Positions 36,300-45,226 of a stretch of 64,000 nucleotides of DNA are shown piece after piece. Every line of letters starts with the position of its first letter. Positions within the stretch are counted from its first letter, which is position 1. The stretch comes from Phycisphaerales bacterium PN19_bin_20 (GTDB taxonomy: Bacteria; Planctomycetota; Phycisphaerae; Phycisphaerales; UBA1924). The notes beneath the pieces were generated by a model. The model saw only the letters and a list, made by a program, of their open reading frames with translations. It was not told the origin of the DNA and made no database searches. A program made the position numbers and the translations under genes. The stretch is from the NCBI GenBank assembly GCA_021173225.1, contig JAJOLK010000002.1, forward strand, positions 27,291-91,290, given 5' to 3'.

Positions 36300-36593
36300 G
36301 ATGCCAACGAGCTTCGCGGCGCAGGTGATGTTCTCAGTGTTGACGCGCAGCCCCGCGCCGGGGGTTGGGACGGCGCTGAAGCGGACGCGATCAACAGCGA
36401 GCCCGTGGTCGTTGCCGGGGTTGTTGTCGTCTCACAGGCGGATGAGCATCAGGGTGCCGGGGGCCAGGGTCGGCGAGTCAAGCGTGTTGGTGAACGCCGC
36501 GCCGGTGGCGGGGTACGACAGGAACGACTGTGCCGAGGCGGTGATTGCGCAGCTAGCAACCGCAATAAAAAACAGCGCGGTGGTGATCTTCGT
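36300..36593 (-). pseudogene. PEP-CTERM-type gene remnant with lost start codon and in-frame TGA
   Basis: A purine-rich GGAGAGAGAGA ribosome-binding region is followed by ACG at 36593-36591 where an ATG is expected, then KITTALFFIAVASCAITASAQ, a complete signal peptide. The frame continues to LMLIRL and a TGA at 36434-36432, where a Trp codon would fit, then DDNNPGNDHGLAVDRVRF and VPTPGAG. The last is the usual Pro-Gly turn before a PEP-CTERM helix; after it the sequence no longer resembles a sorting helix. At least three lesions are visible. It is the shortest of three such remnants in the window. Confidence 0.6.
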
Positions 36594-36815
36594 TCTCTCT
36601 CTCCTTCGGCGGCCTGTGCAAGCCACGCGTGCCTTTGACCGCGCCCACCTGAGGGCGGTCGTCGCTGGAGGTAGGTTGTCGCGCGGGAGAAGGATTGCCA
36701 GCGAAAGCGAACATCGCGAGGGATTTGCGCGCGGTGAGCGCCTCAACTCACTCGATCACGCGGGTGGAAACGCTGGCCCCGCACCGAGTTTCGGGATCCG
36801 CATTACGGCGAGAGT

Positions 36816-38096
36816 TCAGCTCTTGCCGACCGTCAGCGGGGTCGCGCCGCCGGCCTGCTTCTTGGCGATGGTCTCCCAACCGCTGCCCAGCTCGCCGATC
36901 GGGTCCGGCGGGATGATCTGGACGGTCTTCTCGCCCAGGCGGGCCTCGCCACGCTTGACCTTATCTTGGAAGGCCAGGCACTCGGCCAGCAGGCGCTCGA
37001 GGATCTGCTCCTCAGGCACGTTGGCGACCTTCTCACCCTGTACGTAGATGATCCCGCGCCGGTCGCCGGCAAAGACCGCCACATCCGCGCCCTCGGCCTC
37101 GCCGGGCCCGTTGACGATGCAGCCCATGACCGCCAGCTTGATGGGCAGGTCGATCTTGGGGCTCACGTGCTTGCGGACGTCCTGGACCAGCGTGATGAGG
37201 TCAACCTGAATTCGCCCGCAGGTTGGGCAGGCGATCAGCTCGGCCCCCTTACGCTCGCGCAGCGCGAGGCTGTAGAGCAGCTCAAGACCGTCCTCAACCT
37301 CGTACTGCGCGTCGCTGGCGTAGCTGATGCGGATCGTGTCACCCACGCCCGAGGCCAGCAGAGTGCCCAGGGCCACCACGCTGCGGATGCAGCCGGTCTC
37401 TTTGGGCCCCGCGTGCGTGACGCCCAGGTGCAGCGGGTGGTCAAACCGCTTGGAGATCTCGGTGTAGGCCTCGATGACGGTGACTGGGTCCATGCTCTTG
37501 GCGGAGATGACGATGTCGTAGAAGCCCTGCTCGTAGAAGATGTCCAGGTACTCTTCGAGCTTGGTAATCATGATCGCCAGCAGGTATCCGCGCCGGTTGT
37601 CGCTGAAGAACTGCCCGAGCTCTTTGAGGCGCAGCTGCTTGTCGCGCCGCTCGATGATCGAGCCCTCGTTCACGCCCACGCGGATCGGGACGTTGCGGGC
37701 CTTGCACGCCTGGATCACGTCGATGACATGGGCGCGGTCCTGGATGTTGCCGGGGTTCAGGCGGATCTTGTGCACGCCGCTCTCGACCGCTTCGAGCGCC
37801 CGCTGAAAGTGGAAGTGCACATCGGCAACGATCGGGACGCGGACTTGCGGGATGATCTGCCGAAGTGCGTCGGTGTCTTTCTTCTCAGGCACCGCGACGC
37901 GGACAATTTCCGCCCCCGCGGCCGTCAGGCGGTTGATCTCCGCGACGCAGGCGTCCACGTCGTAGGTGTAACCGGTGGTCATCGTTTGGACACTGACGGG
38001 CGCTGGGGTGGTGCCAAAGAGCCCGCCGCCGACCTTGACCAGCCCAACCCGCTCATCGCCGATAGTGACCTGCCGCGTGGGACGCCGTGGTTGCAT
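36816..38096 (-). CDS. ispG: 4-hydroxy-3-methylbut-2-en-1-yl diphosphate synthase (flavodoxin/ferredoxin)
   Basis: IspG (GcpE) carries out the penultimate step of the MEP isoprenoid pathway, reductive ring opening of methylerythritol cyclodiphosphate to HMBPP with a [4Fe-4S] cluster. About 426 residues from ATG 38096. The family start is visible as VKVGGG and PVSVQTMTT. The middle has HKIRLNPGNI and RVGVNEGS; near the end CPTCGR and MGCIVNGPGEAEGADV supply the three cluster cysteines. The C-terminus is about 40 residues longer than in E. coli. ATG 38174, with AGGAG 13 nt upstream, is an alternative start that would add a non-homologous Pro/Arg-rich leader. Identification is secure. Confidence 0.95.
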   Translation of the reverse strand: MQPRRPTRQVTIGDERVGLVKVGGGLFGTTPAPVSVQTMTTGYTYDVDACVAEINRLTAAGAEIVRVAVPEKKDTDALRQIIPQVRVPIVADVHFHFQRALEAVESGVHKIRLNPGNIQDRAHVIDVIQACKARNVPIRVGVNEGSIIERRDKQLRLKELGQFFSDNRRGYLLAIMITKLEEYLDIFYEQGFYDIVISAKSMDPVTVIEAYTEISKRFDHPLHLGVTHAGPKETGCIRSVVALGTLLASGVGDTIRISYASDAQYEVEDGLELLYSLALRERKGAELIACPTCGRIQVDLITLVQDVRKHVSPKIDLPIKLAVMGCIVNGPGEAEGADVAVFAGDRRGIIYVQGEKVANVPEEQILERLLAECLAFQDKVKRGEARLGEKTVQIIPPDPIGELGSGWETIAKKQAGGATPLTVGKS

Positions 38097-38486
38097 GTCG
38101 GAAGGGTATGGAGCCGCCGGGCGCGGCAGCCCTGCCGGTAGCCGATCGTCCGTGGCCAAACTACCCCGTCTCATGCCCGTGCCCAACTCCTAATCGCGCC
38201 CCCACGCCACGAGATACTGGCAGACCCCCGACCACCTCCCGGGTAAGCCCCGGCATAACGGTGTGCCGCCCGTATGCGACCACCTTTCCAGGGCATGCTC
38301 GGCACGTCCGCCTTCGGTTCTCTCTGGACCTAACCGGGTGGATCTACCACATCTGAAGCACGCCATGGCAATGCCCGACGCGCGGGGTGACGATTGACCC
38401 TTACCGGCCCGCACCTCGTTGAAGGGCCCGGGTTAGCACACAGGGATACGCGCTAGACAGCGTTGGTGATCTCAGGGGGACCGCGC
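38097..38486. other. Intergenic region between ispG and the PilZ gene
   Basis: About 390 bp between divergent genes. No open frame with coding character, tRNA or clear hairpin with a U-tail was seen. It may contain promoters for both genes; no convincing -35/-10 pair was identified. The only notable point is the AGGAG near 38190, which may mark an upstream ispG start. Confidence 0.4.
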
Positions 38487-39119
38487 GTGCACGAACCGCC
38501 AAAGCTCACACAGGCCGAGATGCAGGCGATGATGGACGCCATTGCGCGGCACCACGAGGTGCTCGACGGGCTGCGCGGTCGGCGCGACCGCCGATACGCA
38601 CTCCGCGCCGGGGTCTACGCCGTCATCACCTACGCCCCCACCTTCGGCCCCCAGCGTTCGATCACGCCGGTGCTGCGTGACGTGTCAGCCCACGGGCTTT
38701 CAGCGCTGCACGCCGGGGCGATTGACACGGGCCAGGCGGCCGTGTGCGTGTTTGTCAACGGTGAGCGCCAGCCTCTTCTGCGCGCGCAGGCCAAGGTCGT
38801 CCGCTCGCGGCCCGTGCGTGGGATCGTTCACGAGGTCGCCTTTGAGTTCACTACGCCCATTGATGTGTCGCAGGTAGCCGCCCTTGACCGCGCCACGCCG
38901 CACCCGGCCCACCCCAGTATCGATCTGCGCGCCGCGCAGGCGCTGGCCTCGCTGAGCATGTTGGCGTTCGATGGGACGCCGATCCAGGACGTGATCGCCG
39001 CGCTGGAGCGGGCCCGGTCGCTGCTGATCCCGGGCACCTCGGGCGAACTTGCCCCCCGTGAGACTGCCCGTGAGGCTGCCCGTGAGGCTTCGCGTGAGGC
39101 TCCCCGTGAGGCTGCTTAG
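38487..39119 (+). CDS. PilZ-domain protein (probable c-di-GMP binder)
   Basis: A 210-residue protein. The GTG at 38487 is chosen because AGGGGG lies about 8 nt upstream; a TTG at 38463 would extend it. After an N-terminal helix come the two PilZ signatures: an Arg-rich RRDRRYALR (RxxxR, about residues 30-40) and DVSAHG (D/NxSxxG, about 65-70), then beta-strands (AAVCVFVNGE, AKVVRSRP, HEVAFEFT). It probably responds to cyclic di-GMP. The last 20 residues are a degenerate RE(A/T)A repeat encoded by 12-bp DNA repeats and are likely a late addition. The partner controlled is unknown. The hybrid histidine kinase about 5 kb away is on the other strand. Confidence 0.8.
   Translation: MHEPPKLTQAEMQAMMDAIARHHEVLDGLRGRRDRRYALRAGVYAVITYAPTFGPQRSITPVLRDVSAHGLSALHAGAIDTGQAAVCVFVNGERQPLLRAQAKVVRSRPVRGIVHEVAFEFTTPIDVSQVAALDRATPHPAHPSIDLRAAQALASLSMLAFDGTPIQDVIAALERARSLLIPGTSGELAPRETAREAAREASREAPREAA
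39056..39115 (+). repeat. 12-bp tandem repeats at the 3' end of the PilZ gene
   Basis: Five imperfect copies of a 12-bp unit (CCCGTGAGGCTG type) are translated as repeating RETA/REAA/REAS/REAP. They lie directly before the stop codon. Confidence 0.8.
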
Positions 39120-39149
39120 TCGCGCGCGTGATGGCGCGAATCGGCCGGC

Positions 39150-40781
39150 TTAGGGCAGGCGGTTGGTGTCGGCCAGATGCTTGCGGACCAGCGAGAGCTC
39201 GGGCGGCCAGATCAGGTAGTCGCCCTTGCTATCTTCGACCATCTGGGTTGCGACGGTCATCGCGCTACCCGCGCCGTCGGGCCCGGCAGAGAACAGCACG
39301 CAGGTGTCGGGGCGGAGCGGGACGTCGAAGTTCACGTCCGGCAGGCCGGGGATCTTGACGAAGAGCCGGACGGTGTGCAACTGGGGCGCGTCCTCGGGCT
39401 TGCGGGTGCCCTGAATGGTGTCGGCGACCTTCTTGCCGTCGAAGCTAAAGACGTTCTCGCGTCCGGGGACGAAGAAGCCGAACTCAGCGTCCCTGCGGCT
39501 GAAGGGGTCGCGGTCCAGGGTCCTGATGAACGTCGGCTGCGGCGCGCTGACCTCGCGCGGCCACGAGCCGCTCTTGCGGAAGAACCCGTACATCGCCAAC
39601 GAGACGCGAGTGCCGGAGAGCTCGACACGAAGCTGGTCACGCAGCGGGAACATGTCGCCCAGGTTGCCCAGCATGAGGTCCAATGAGGCGTACTGAACCT
39701 TGTCCAAGCGTGAGTAGTCGGTCGGAATTTTTAGCAGCAGGTCGAAGGGGCGGACGCTCCACCGCCGGGCCCAGTCGCCAAAGACGTCGTCAACACGCTT
39801 GCGCGTCGCGGTTGTGTCGGCGTGCAGGGCGTAGATGCTGTCCCACTTGGCGCTCTCGCTAAAAAGGCGCATCGGACGCGTGCCCGCCCCGGCCCGGGCC
39901 ATCAGGCGTGAGAACTCGGCCCGGTTGGCCTTGGCCCCGGGCGTAAAGGCTCGCGCCACCACCTGGCGGGCCGCCTCGTAGTCGCCGGTTGGAAGCTCAA
40001 GGCGCGTCAGGTTCATGACCGTCCGCACGGCCTCGAACCGCGCATAGTTCGTGTCACGCAGTACCTCTGGGCTGATGCTCGGCTTGCCCGAGCGCATGTC
40101 GGTAAAGCACAGGTCGCGCAGGCGCTGCAGCGCGCGGATCAGCATCTCGGTCCCGAGCTTCTTCTCGACCAGGAACTGCCGGTCGGCAATCTGACGCGCG
40201 AGAAAGGACCAGCTCACCATCAGCTTGATCGCGTCGTCGCCCTTGCCCTCGGCCAGCAACCGCGTCGCCTCGATGTGGCAGAGCACCTCGGCGTTCCGGA
40301 TCGCCTCGAGGTACTTGAAGTCTGCAAGGCTCAGTGTCGGGTTCTCACCCAGCTCGGTGTACAGCCCAGACGCAACCATCTCAGGGTCAACCGCATTGGC
40401 CCCGTACGGCTGCGCGAAGGCCCAGGCGTTCCGCCACGCGTCCTCGCCCGTCGCCGTCTTGATCGACTCGATCACGTCTATCTGCGGCTTGCTCGTGACC
40501 CACCTGATCGCGTCGGGCCACAGCTTGCTCTCGGGCGTCAGCAACGCCGCACGCAGTGGGTCGGCCAAGATCCGCTGCGGGGCCTCCATCTTCGCCATCA
40601 CCGGCAGGATCACCAGGTCGCTGCGGCGGTCCTTGCCGACCTTGGCGTACGCCGCGTTGACACGGTCAAGGAACTCGTCGGCCCGCGCCTGCCCGGGTAG
40701 CGCCAGCACCGCGCCGACCACCGCGCCCACAACGGCCAAACGCGCCAGCGGCGCGCTGAGGCAGCGCGGCAAACGCTCCAT
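39150..40781 (-). CDS. Secreted protein of unknown function
   Basis: About 543 residues from ATG 40781, which begins a signal peptide (CLSAPLARLAVVGAVVGAVL, ending near GQARA). The start is uncertain: the region before it contains a 12-bp repeat, a GTG sits next to the ATG, and no good ribosome-binding site is present. The mature protein is mixed alpha/beta with no cysteine cluster or known motif. A C-terminal beta-rich segment (HTVRLFVKIPGLPDVNFDVP) and a middle helical part (RNAEVLCHIEATRLLAEGKG) can be seen. It is long and well formed, so it is a real gene, but I do not recognise the family. Its stop lies 30 bp from the convergent PilZ gene. Confidence 0.7.
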   Translation of the reverse strand: MERLPRCLSAPLARLAVVGAVVGAVLALPGQARADEFLDRVNAAYAKVGKDRRSDLVILPVMAKMEAPQRILADPLRAALLTPESKLWPDAIRWVTSKPQIDVIESIKTATGEDAWRNAWAFAQPYGANAVDPEMVASGLYTELGENPTLSLADFKYLEAIRNAEVLCHIEATRLLAEGKGDDAIKLMVSWSFLARQIADRQFLVEKKLGTEMLIRALQRLRDLCFTDMRSGKPSISPEVLRDTNYARFEAVRTVMNLTRLELPTGDYEAARQVVARAFTPGAKANRAEFSRLMARAGAGTRPMRLFSESAKWDSIYALHADTTATRKRVDDVFGDWARRWSVRPFDLLLKIPTDYSRLDKVQYASLDLMLGNLGDMFPLRDQLRVELSGTRVSLAMYGFFRKSGSWPREVSAPQPTFIRTLDRDPFSRRDAEFGFFVPGRENVFSFDGKKVADTIQGTRKPEDAPQLHTVRLFVKIPGLPDVNFDVPLRPDTCVLFSAGPDGAGSAMTVATQMVEDSKGDYLIWPPELSLVRKHLADTNRLP

Positions 40782-40790
40782 CACGCCAAA

Positions 40791-40838
40791 GGCCAAGCGG
40801 GAGGCCAAGCGGGGGGCCAAGCGGGAGGCCAAGCGAAG
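40791..40838 (-). repeat. Four 12-bp tandem repeats upstream of the secreted protein gene
   Basis: Plus-strand units GGCCAAGCGGGA, GGCCAAGCGGGG, GGCCAAGCGGGA and GGCCAAGCGAAG run without gaps, ending about 10 nt before the preferred ATG on the minus strand. If translation started further upstream they would encode an RLAS/RLAP repeat. Confidence 0.85.
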
Positions 40839-41021
40839 CGCGGGGCCAGAAGCCACGGAGGGTGTACGAGCGCAAGGTGCGGAGGTCAGCGTCATAGGGC
40901 AGAGCATACGCGATTGGACGCACCCGATGCCAACCCGGTTCCCACGCGAGTTCCCAAGCCAAATATTCGCCAATCCCCATCGACCGGGCACGACCGGCAA
41001 CCGGCGGCCCGCCTCGGTGAC

Positions 41022-41930
41022 CTATGCCGCCCCCACCGGCCACCGCACCTGCGCTCCTGGGCTCAGCGATCGCGGCTCGGGCTCGCCGTCCACCAGGACA
41101 AGTACATCCCCCTCCGGACCAAGCCCCGATAGCGACCCGCGGATCAATACGCCAGCGTCCTCGGCCTCGATTGTTGTGCCGAGCCCCGCCAAGCGGGGTT
41201 CGATCAGCAGCCGCATGGGCTCTGTGAGCGTTTGCGCCTCCAGCGCTTCGATCAGCCGGTCGGCAAGCCGCGCGCGTAGGGCCACAAGATCGACCGGCCC
41301 ATACCCCTGGGCCAGCAGGCTTGTGGCCCGGTATCCCAGCCCGGTCGGTAGCTCTTGCGCTGGCACGTTGGCGTTGATCCCGACCCCGACTAGGCACCAC
41401 GCCTGTTGCGCTCGCGCGGGTCCAGGCGCGGGCGGTGTTCCACCGGTCGTTGCGTCGCCGGCCTGGCCTCTGGTCGTCGCTGGCATGACCAGCTCGGTCA
41501 GCACCCCGCAGACTTTGTCGCCGAGGCCAGCCTCTACGCTCGACCCTCGCCCATCGGCGCCGCGGTCAGGTTCTCGCGCAATCAGCACATCGTTGGGCAG
41601 CTTGAGCACAAGGCGAGTTCTCGCCCCAGTCTCCGCGTTACCTCCCCCGCAGGTCGCGACGATCGCGTCAAGGCACGCCCACCCGACCCGCAGCCCCAGC
41701 GTCCGCGTCCAGTTGCTCATCGCCAACGCCCCGGTCGCGTGCGGCACCGGCCAGGCCAGCGTGCACCAGAGCCCGCCCACGGGGCTGTGCCAGCGCCGCC
41801 CGTGACGCCCTACGCCGCCGGCCTGTGTCCGCGCGCAGATCAGCGTGGCCGCTTGCAGCTCGCCGTTGTTGAGCATCGCCCGCGCGAGCAGGCTGGTCGA
41901 TTCGGTTTGATCAAGCTCGATCACATGCAC
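41022..41930 (-). CDS. birA: Biotin-[acetyl-CoA carboxylase] ligase
   Basis: Biotin protein ligase activates biotin as biotinyl-AMP and attaches it to carboxyl carrier proteins. About 302 residues from a GTG at 41930 (or 41924); a longer frame upstream would overlap the histidine kinase gene and lacks homology. The catalytic loop GRHGRRW (about residues 41-47) is a version of GRGRxW. KLPNDVL (about 108) corresponds to KWPND(V/I), and GVGINANV is the later conserved motif. No N-terminal helix-turn-helix is present, so it is a monofunctional ligase, not a repressor. A Gly/Ala/Pro-rich insertion (about 140-175) is unusual. It lies 61 bp downstream of the histidine kinase gene on the same strand. 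Confidence 0.9.
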   Translation of the reverse strand: MHVIELDQTESTSLLARAMLNNGELQAATLICARTQAGGVGRHGRRWHSPVGGLWCTLAWPVPHATGALAMSNWTRTLGLRVGWACLDAIVATCGGGNAETGARTRLVLKLPNDVLIAREPDRGADGRGSSVEAGLGDKVCGVLTELVMPATTRGQAGDATTGGTPPAPGPARAQQAWCLVGVGINANVPAQELPTGLGYRATSLLAQGYGPVDLVALRARLADRLIEALEAQTLTEPMRLLIEPRLAGLGTTIEAEDAGVLIRGSLSGLGPEGDVLVLVDGEPEPRSLSPGAQVRWPVGAA

Positions 41931-41991
41931 GGGCCGAGGGTATCTCGTCAGAGCGGCCCACTGGCCCCTTGCCTGCGCAATGTCAGCTCGA

Positions 41992-44511
41992 TCACGCCGC
42001 CGCCCGTGCCGTGGCCGCGGGGCCCTCTGGCAGGACGCGGGCCTGCTCGGCGCGGGCCTGCTGGGCCCAGTGCGCCACCAGGGCAATCAGCGCTGCGCGG
42101 TTGATCGGCTTGGTCGCGTAGTCGTCACAGCCTGCGCGCAGGCACCGCCCGCGATCTTCCTCCAGCGCGTGAGCCGTCAGCGCGACAATCGGCGCGCGCC
42201 AGCCCGCGGCCCTGAGCTTCCCAGTGGCGGCGTATCCGTCCAGCACCGGCATCTGCATGTCCATAAGCACAACGTCGAAGGGCTCGCCGTCGCGTAGCGA
42301 CGCCGCGGCGGCCTCGTACGCCAACTGCCCGTTGGCCATGATCGTTACGCCTGCGCCCGCGCGCCGCAGCAGCGTGCCGATCAAGCGCTGGTTGTCCGGC
42401 CCGTCCTCTGCAAGCAGCACCCGCACGCCATCAAGCCGCTGACCTTCTTCTGCGGGCATCAATGGCGGCACACTCCGCAGGGCCCTCAGCCGCACACGCT
42501 CGGATTGCACGTCCACAAACGTCGCTACCGCATCGACATGGCCCGAGGACGAAACGCCTGCACCGGGCATCCGCACCGTGAAGGTCGAGCCCTCGCCCGG
42601 CGTGCTGGCCACCTCCATACGCCCGCCCATCATCCGCACGATGTTCCCGGTGATGCAAAGCCCAAGGCCCGTGCCGCCGAAGCGGCGCGTCATGCTCCCG
42701 TCAGCCTGGCTGAAGGGCACGAACAGCTTTGTCAGCTGCTCGCGGGTCATCCCGATGCCCGTGTCGTGTACCTCTAACCGCAGCCCCGCCTCGCGCTCCC
42801 AGGCCAAGATCACCCGCACGCCGCCGGCCTCGGTAAACTTCACCGCGTTGCTCAGCAGGTTCACCAGCACCTGACGCAGCCGCGTCGGGTCAGTGCGGAT
42901 CGTCACTGGCAGTTCGGTCAGCACGTCCATGCCGAGCGAGACGCCCTTGGCCGACGCCTGCGAGAGCATCAGCGTCATCGACTCGTCCACAACCTCCAGC
43001 GGGCTCGCGTCGATCGCCTCGATGGTCATCCGGCCCGCCTCGAATTTGCTGAGGTCCAGGATGTCATTGACCAGCGCCAGCAGGTGCTGGCCCGAGCGCC
43101 GGATCGTTTGCACGCAATCGGCCCGCTCCGCCGGCGTCTGCCGCGCGTCCAGCAACAGGTCCGCGTAGCCCACCACGGCGGTCATCGGCGTGCGGATCTC
43201 GTGGCTCATGTTGGCAAGGAACTCGCTCTTGATCCGGTTTGCCGCCTCAGCCGCGACTTGCGCGCTCTTAAGCTCCTTTGCCTGCAGCTCCAGGTGCTGC
43301 CTGGAGGCCCACAATTCCTTCGCGTAATCTGACAGCCGCTGCTCGGCTTCGCGGTTGGCGTGGATGTCCGATAGCGAGCCGGCAAGCCGGACCGTGCCGC
43401 CGCTCGCGTCCCACAGCCCCTGCCCGCGCAGACGGAACCATCGCTGCTCGCCGTCCGCGCAGCTCATGCGGATCTCGCAGTCCAGTGTGGAGCGCGTCTG
43501 GTTGTGCGCCTTGATCGCCGCCCGAAGCCCGGGCGCGTCTTCTGGGTGCACTAGACCCATGAACCAGGCCCATGAGCCCGGGACTGTGCCGCGCTCGTAA
43601 CTCAGCAGTTCCAGAAGGCGGTCCGACAGCTCAACGTGCCCGCTGACCGCCTCGTGCTCCCAGGTCCCGTCGCGTGTTCCGCTGATCACAAGCGCCAACC
43701 GCTCGCTGGCACGCTGCTGCTGGAGCGCGCTTACCCGCAGCGCGCCGCTCTGGTCAATCAAGCGGCTGTTGAGGTCCTCGAGCCTTGCCAGCTCGCTGGC
43801 ACGTCGCGCTTGCGCACGCCGCACCACCAGCCCCGCCACCATCGATACCAGCAGCGCCGGAAGCGTCGCTACGCCCAAGTGAACGTCCGCCCATGCCAGC
43901 TCGCGGCGCACCTCGCCGTCGTCGATCACCGCCAGCAGCACGCCCTCGGAACCCGAGAGCTCAGGGTCAAGCCGGGACGCCGCGCCCAGCACCCCGTGCC
44001 GCTCGCTCAGCCGGACCCAGGGTGCCATCGGAGTCAGCGGGCTCTGTTTCAAGCGCAGCGCCGTGAACTCTGGTGTGGCTTCGACCTTCGCAAGCTCCTG
44101 CTCACTCATCGGCATTGCGCCCGGCGGCACCACCACCTGCGTCCGTACCAGCTCTCCCTCGCGCCGAACGTACGTGACCACGCACCGAAGCCCGTTGACC
44201 TTCGCCATCATCCGTGGGTGGACCAGGAACCCGCGCTCGTCGGCCTCGGGCAACGCCGCGATCGCCAGCCCGCGCGAGGCCAGCTTGGCCTGGCGGCGCG
44301 CATCGTGCTCGATCATCGCCCGGTGATCCAACCAGAACGTCACCCCGCCCACCGACGAACAGATCAGCACCACCAGCGCCACCAGCAGGCCGAGGCTGCC
44401 GGCTGAGTTGCTGGCATACGGCGCGGCACTGGCCCCCGAAGTCAGCGCCGCGTCCTGCGCCTCAGGCTCAGGCAACGGACCATCGGGTTGGCGGATCGGG
44501 TCGCTGTGCAT
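41992..44511 (-). CDS. Hybrid sensor histidine kinase/response regulator
   Basis: An 839-residue membrane-bound hybrid kinase. The order is TM1 (about 39-61, LGLLVALVVLICSSVGGVTF), a sensory loop of about 150 residues, TM2 (about 210-232), a coiled coil and a PAS domain with PAC-like end (CEIRMSCADGEQRWFRLRG). The HisKA H-box follows (NMSHEIRTPM, His near 437), then the HATPase domain (NLLSNAVKFTE, GTGLGLCI) and a C-terminal receiver (VLLAEDGPDNQ; phospho-Asp in LMDMQMP near 748; Lys in TKPIN). The start at 44511 is preferred; a TTG at 44562 would extend it by 17 codons. The signal sensed and the output partner are unknown. birA follows and may be cotranscribed. Confidence 0.92.
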   Translation of the reverse strand: MHSDPIRQPDGPLPEPEAQDAALTSGASAAPYASNSAGSLGLLVALVVLICSSVGGVTFWLDHRAMIEHDARRQAKLASRGLAIAALPEADERGFLVHPRMMAKVNGLRCVVTYVRREGELVRTQVVVPPGAMPMSEQELAKVEATPEFTALRLKQSPLTPMAPWVRLSERHGVLGAASRLDPELSGSEGVLLAVIDDGEVRRELAWADVHLGVATLPALLVSMVAGLVVRRAQARRASELARLEDLNSRLIDQSGALRVSALQQQRASERLALVISGTRDGTWEHEAVSGHVELSDRLLELLSYERGTVPGSWAWFMGLVHPEDAPGLRAAIKAHNQTRSTLDCEIRMSCADGEQRWFRLRGQGLWDASGGTVRLAGSLSDIHANREAEQRLSDYAKELWASRQHLELQAKELKSAQVAAEAANRIKSEFLANMSHEIRTPMTAVVGYADLLLDARQTPAERADCVQTIRRSGQHLLALVNDILDLSKFEAGRMTIEAIDASPLEVVDESMTLMLSQASAKGVSLGMDVLTELPVTIRTDPTRLRQVLVNLLSNAVKFTEAGGVRVILAWEREAGLRLEVHDTGIGMTREQLTKLFVPFSQADGSMTRRFGGTGLGLCITGNIVRMMGGRMEVASTPGEGSTFTVRMPGAGVSSSGHVDAVATFVDVQSERVRLRALRSVPPLMPAEEGQRLDGVRVLLAEDGPDNQRLIGTLLRRAGAGVTIMANGQLAYEAAAASLRDGEPFDVVLMDMQMPVLDGYAATGKLRAAGWRAPIVALTAHALEEDRGRCLRAGCDDYATKPINRAALIALVAHWAQQARAEQARVLPEGPAATARAAA

Positions 44512-44641
44512 GCTCAGGGGTTGTTCACTCTCAAGTGCATCGGCCTCCTGTCCAAGCCTCAAAAGACGGCGAAGGGATTCTTCTACCCAAAAGGATGAAG
44601 CCCCACCCCCCGAGCGGGTGGGCGAACGACGCAGTTATCGG

Positions 44642-45160
44642 TCACGGCCGTCTTATGAAAGGTTGACCAGGTGGCGCGCACGACTGCGATCGCACCCGGC
44701 TGCCCGAGCCCATCGGGTCGTGAAGAATCACCTTCAGAAGCGCCGCAAGGTCGGCGGGCAATCTTTCAAGCCACGCGGCGTCAATCAGCCTCGCGCCGAT
44801 CAGGTCTGACGCGTGGGTCCGGCCGTAGAGGCGACAGGCTTTCAGCTTGATGCGGGCCAGCGCCTTTAGCGAGATGACACGCATCAGGTCCGGGTCCGCC
44901 CAGTCGATCACGCTCGGATTGGCCAAGGTGTCGCGCGGGCCGACGCGCTCGTCGGCGAAGACGGCGTGGACCCTGCTCCCGCGGGCTGCTGATCGGCCAA
45001 TCCAAGAAGACGTCAATCGCAGCGGAACACTGTTGGACAAAGCCCGCCGATAATCGCGCGGGGCACCCCTGCGCCCGAGAGCGTGGCCACGACCCGCACA
45101 AGCCGTTGCCGGACCGCTTCCAACGTGCTCGCGATCCTGTCAAGCAGACCCGCATTGGGA
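44642..45160 (-). pseudogene. Remnant of a nucleotidyltransferase-type protein gene
   Basis: Three frames on the minus strand together resemble one protein. The N-terminal part reads IASTLEAVRQRLVRVVATLS followed by GAGVPRAIIGGL and then a stop. A middle piece, IDVFLDWPIS, in a second frame recalls the DIDxL strand. The longest piece, in a third frame (to 44642), reads VHAVFADERV, then VISLKALARIKLKACRL and ASDLIGARLIDAAWLERLPA. This resembles the C-terminal half of AbiEii-like or free-standing nucleotidyltransferases common in planctomycetes. Several indels make it non-functional. The family match is from memory and moderate. A hairpin (CCCACCC 44602-44608 / GGGTGGG 44616-44622) lies downstream. 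Confidence 0.5.
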
Positions 45161-45226
45161 AAGCGCGTGGTCACCGGTCCGGTTCGTATCCGCCGGCACT
45201 CGGCCCTCCGCCCTCGGCTCTTGTGC

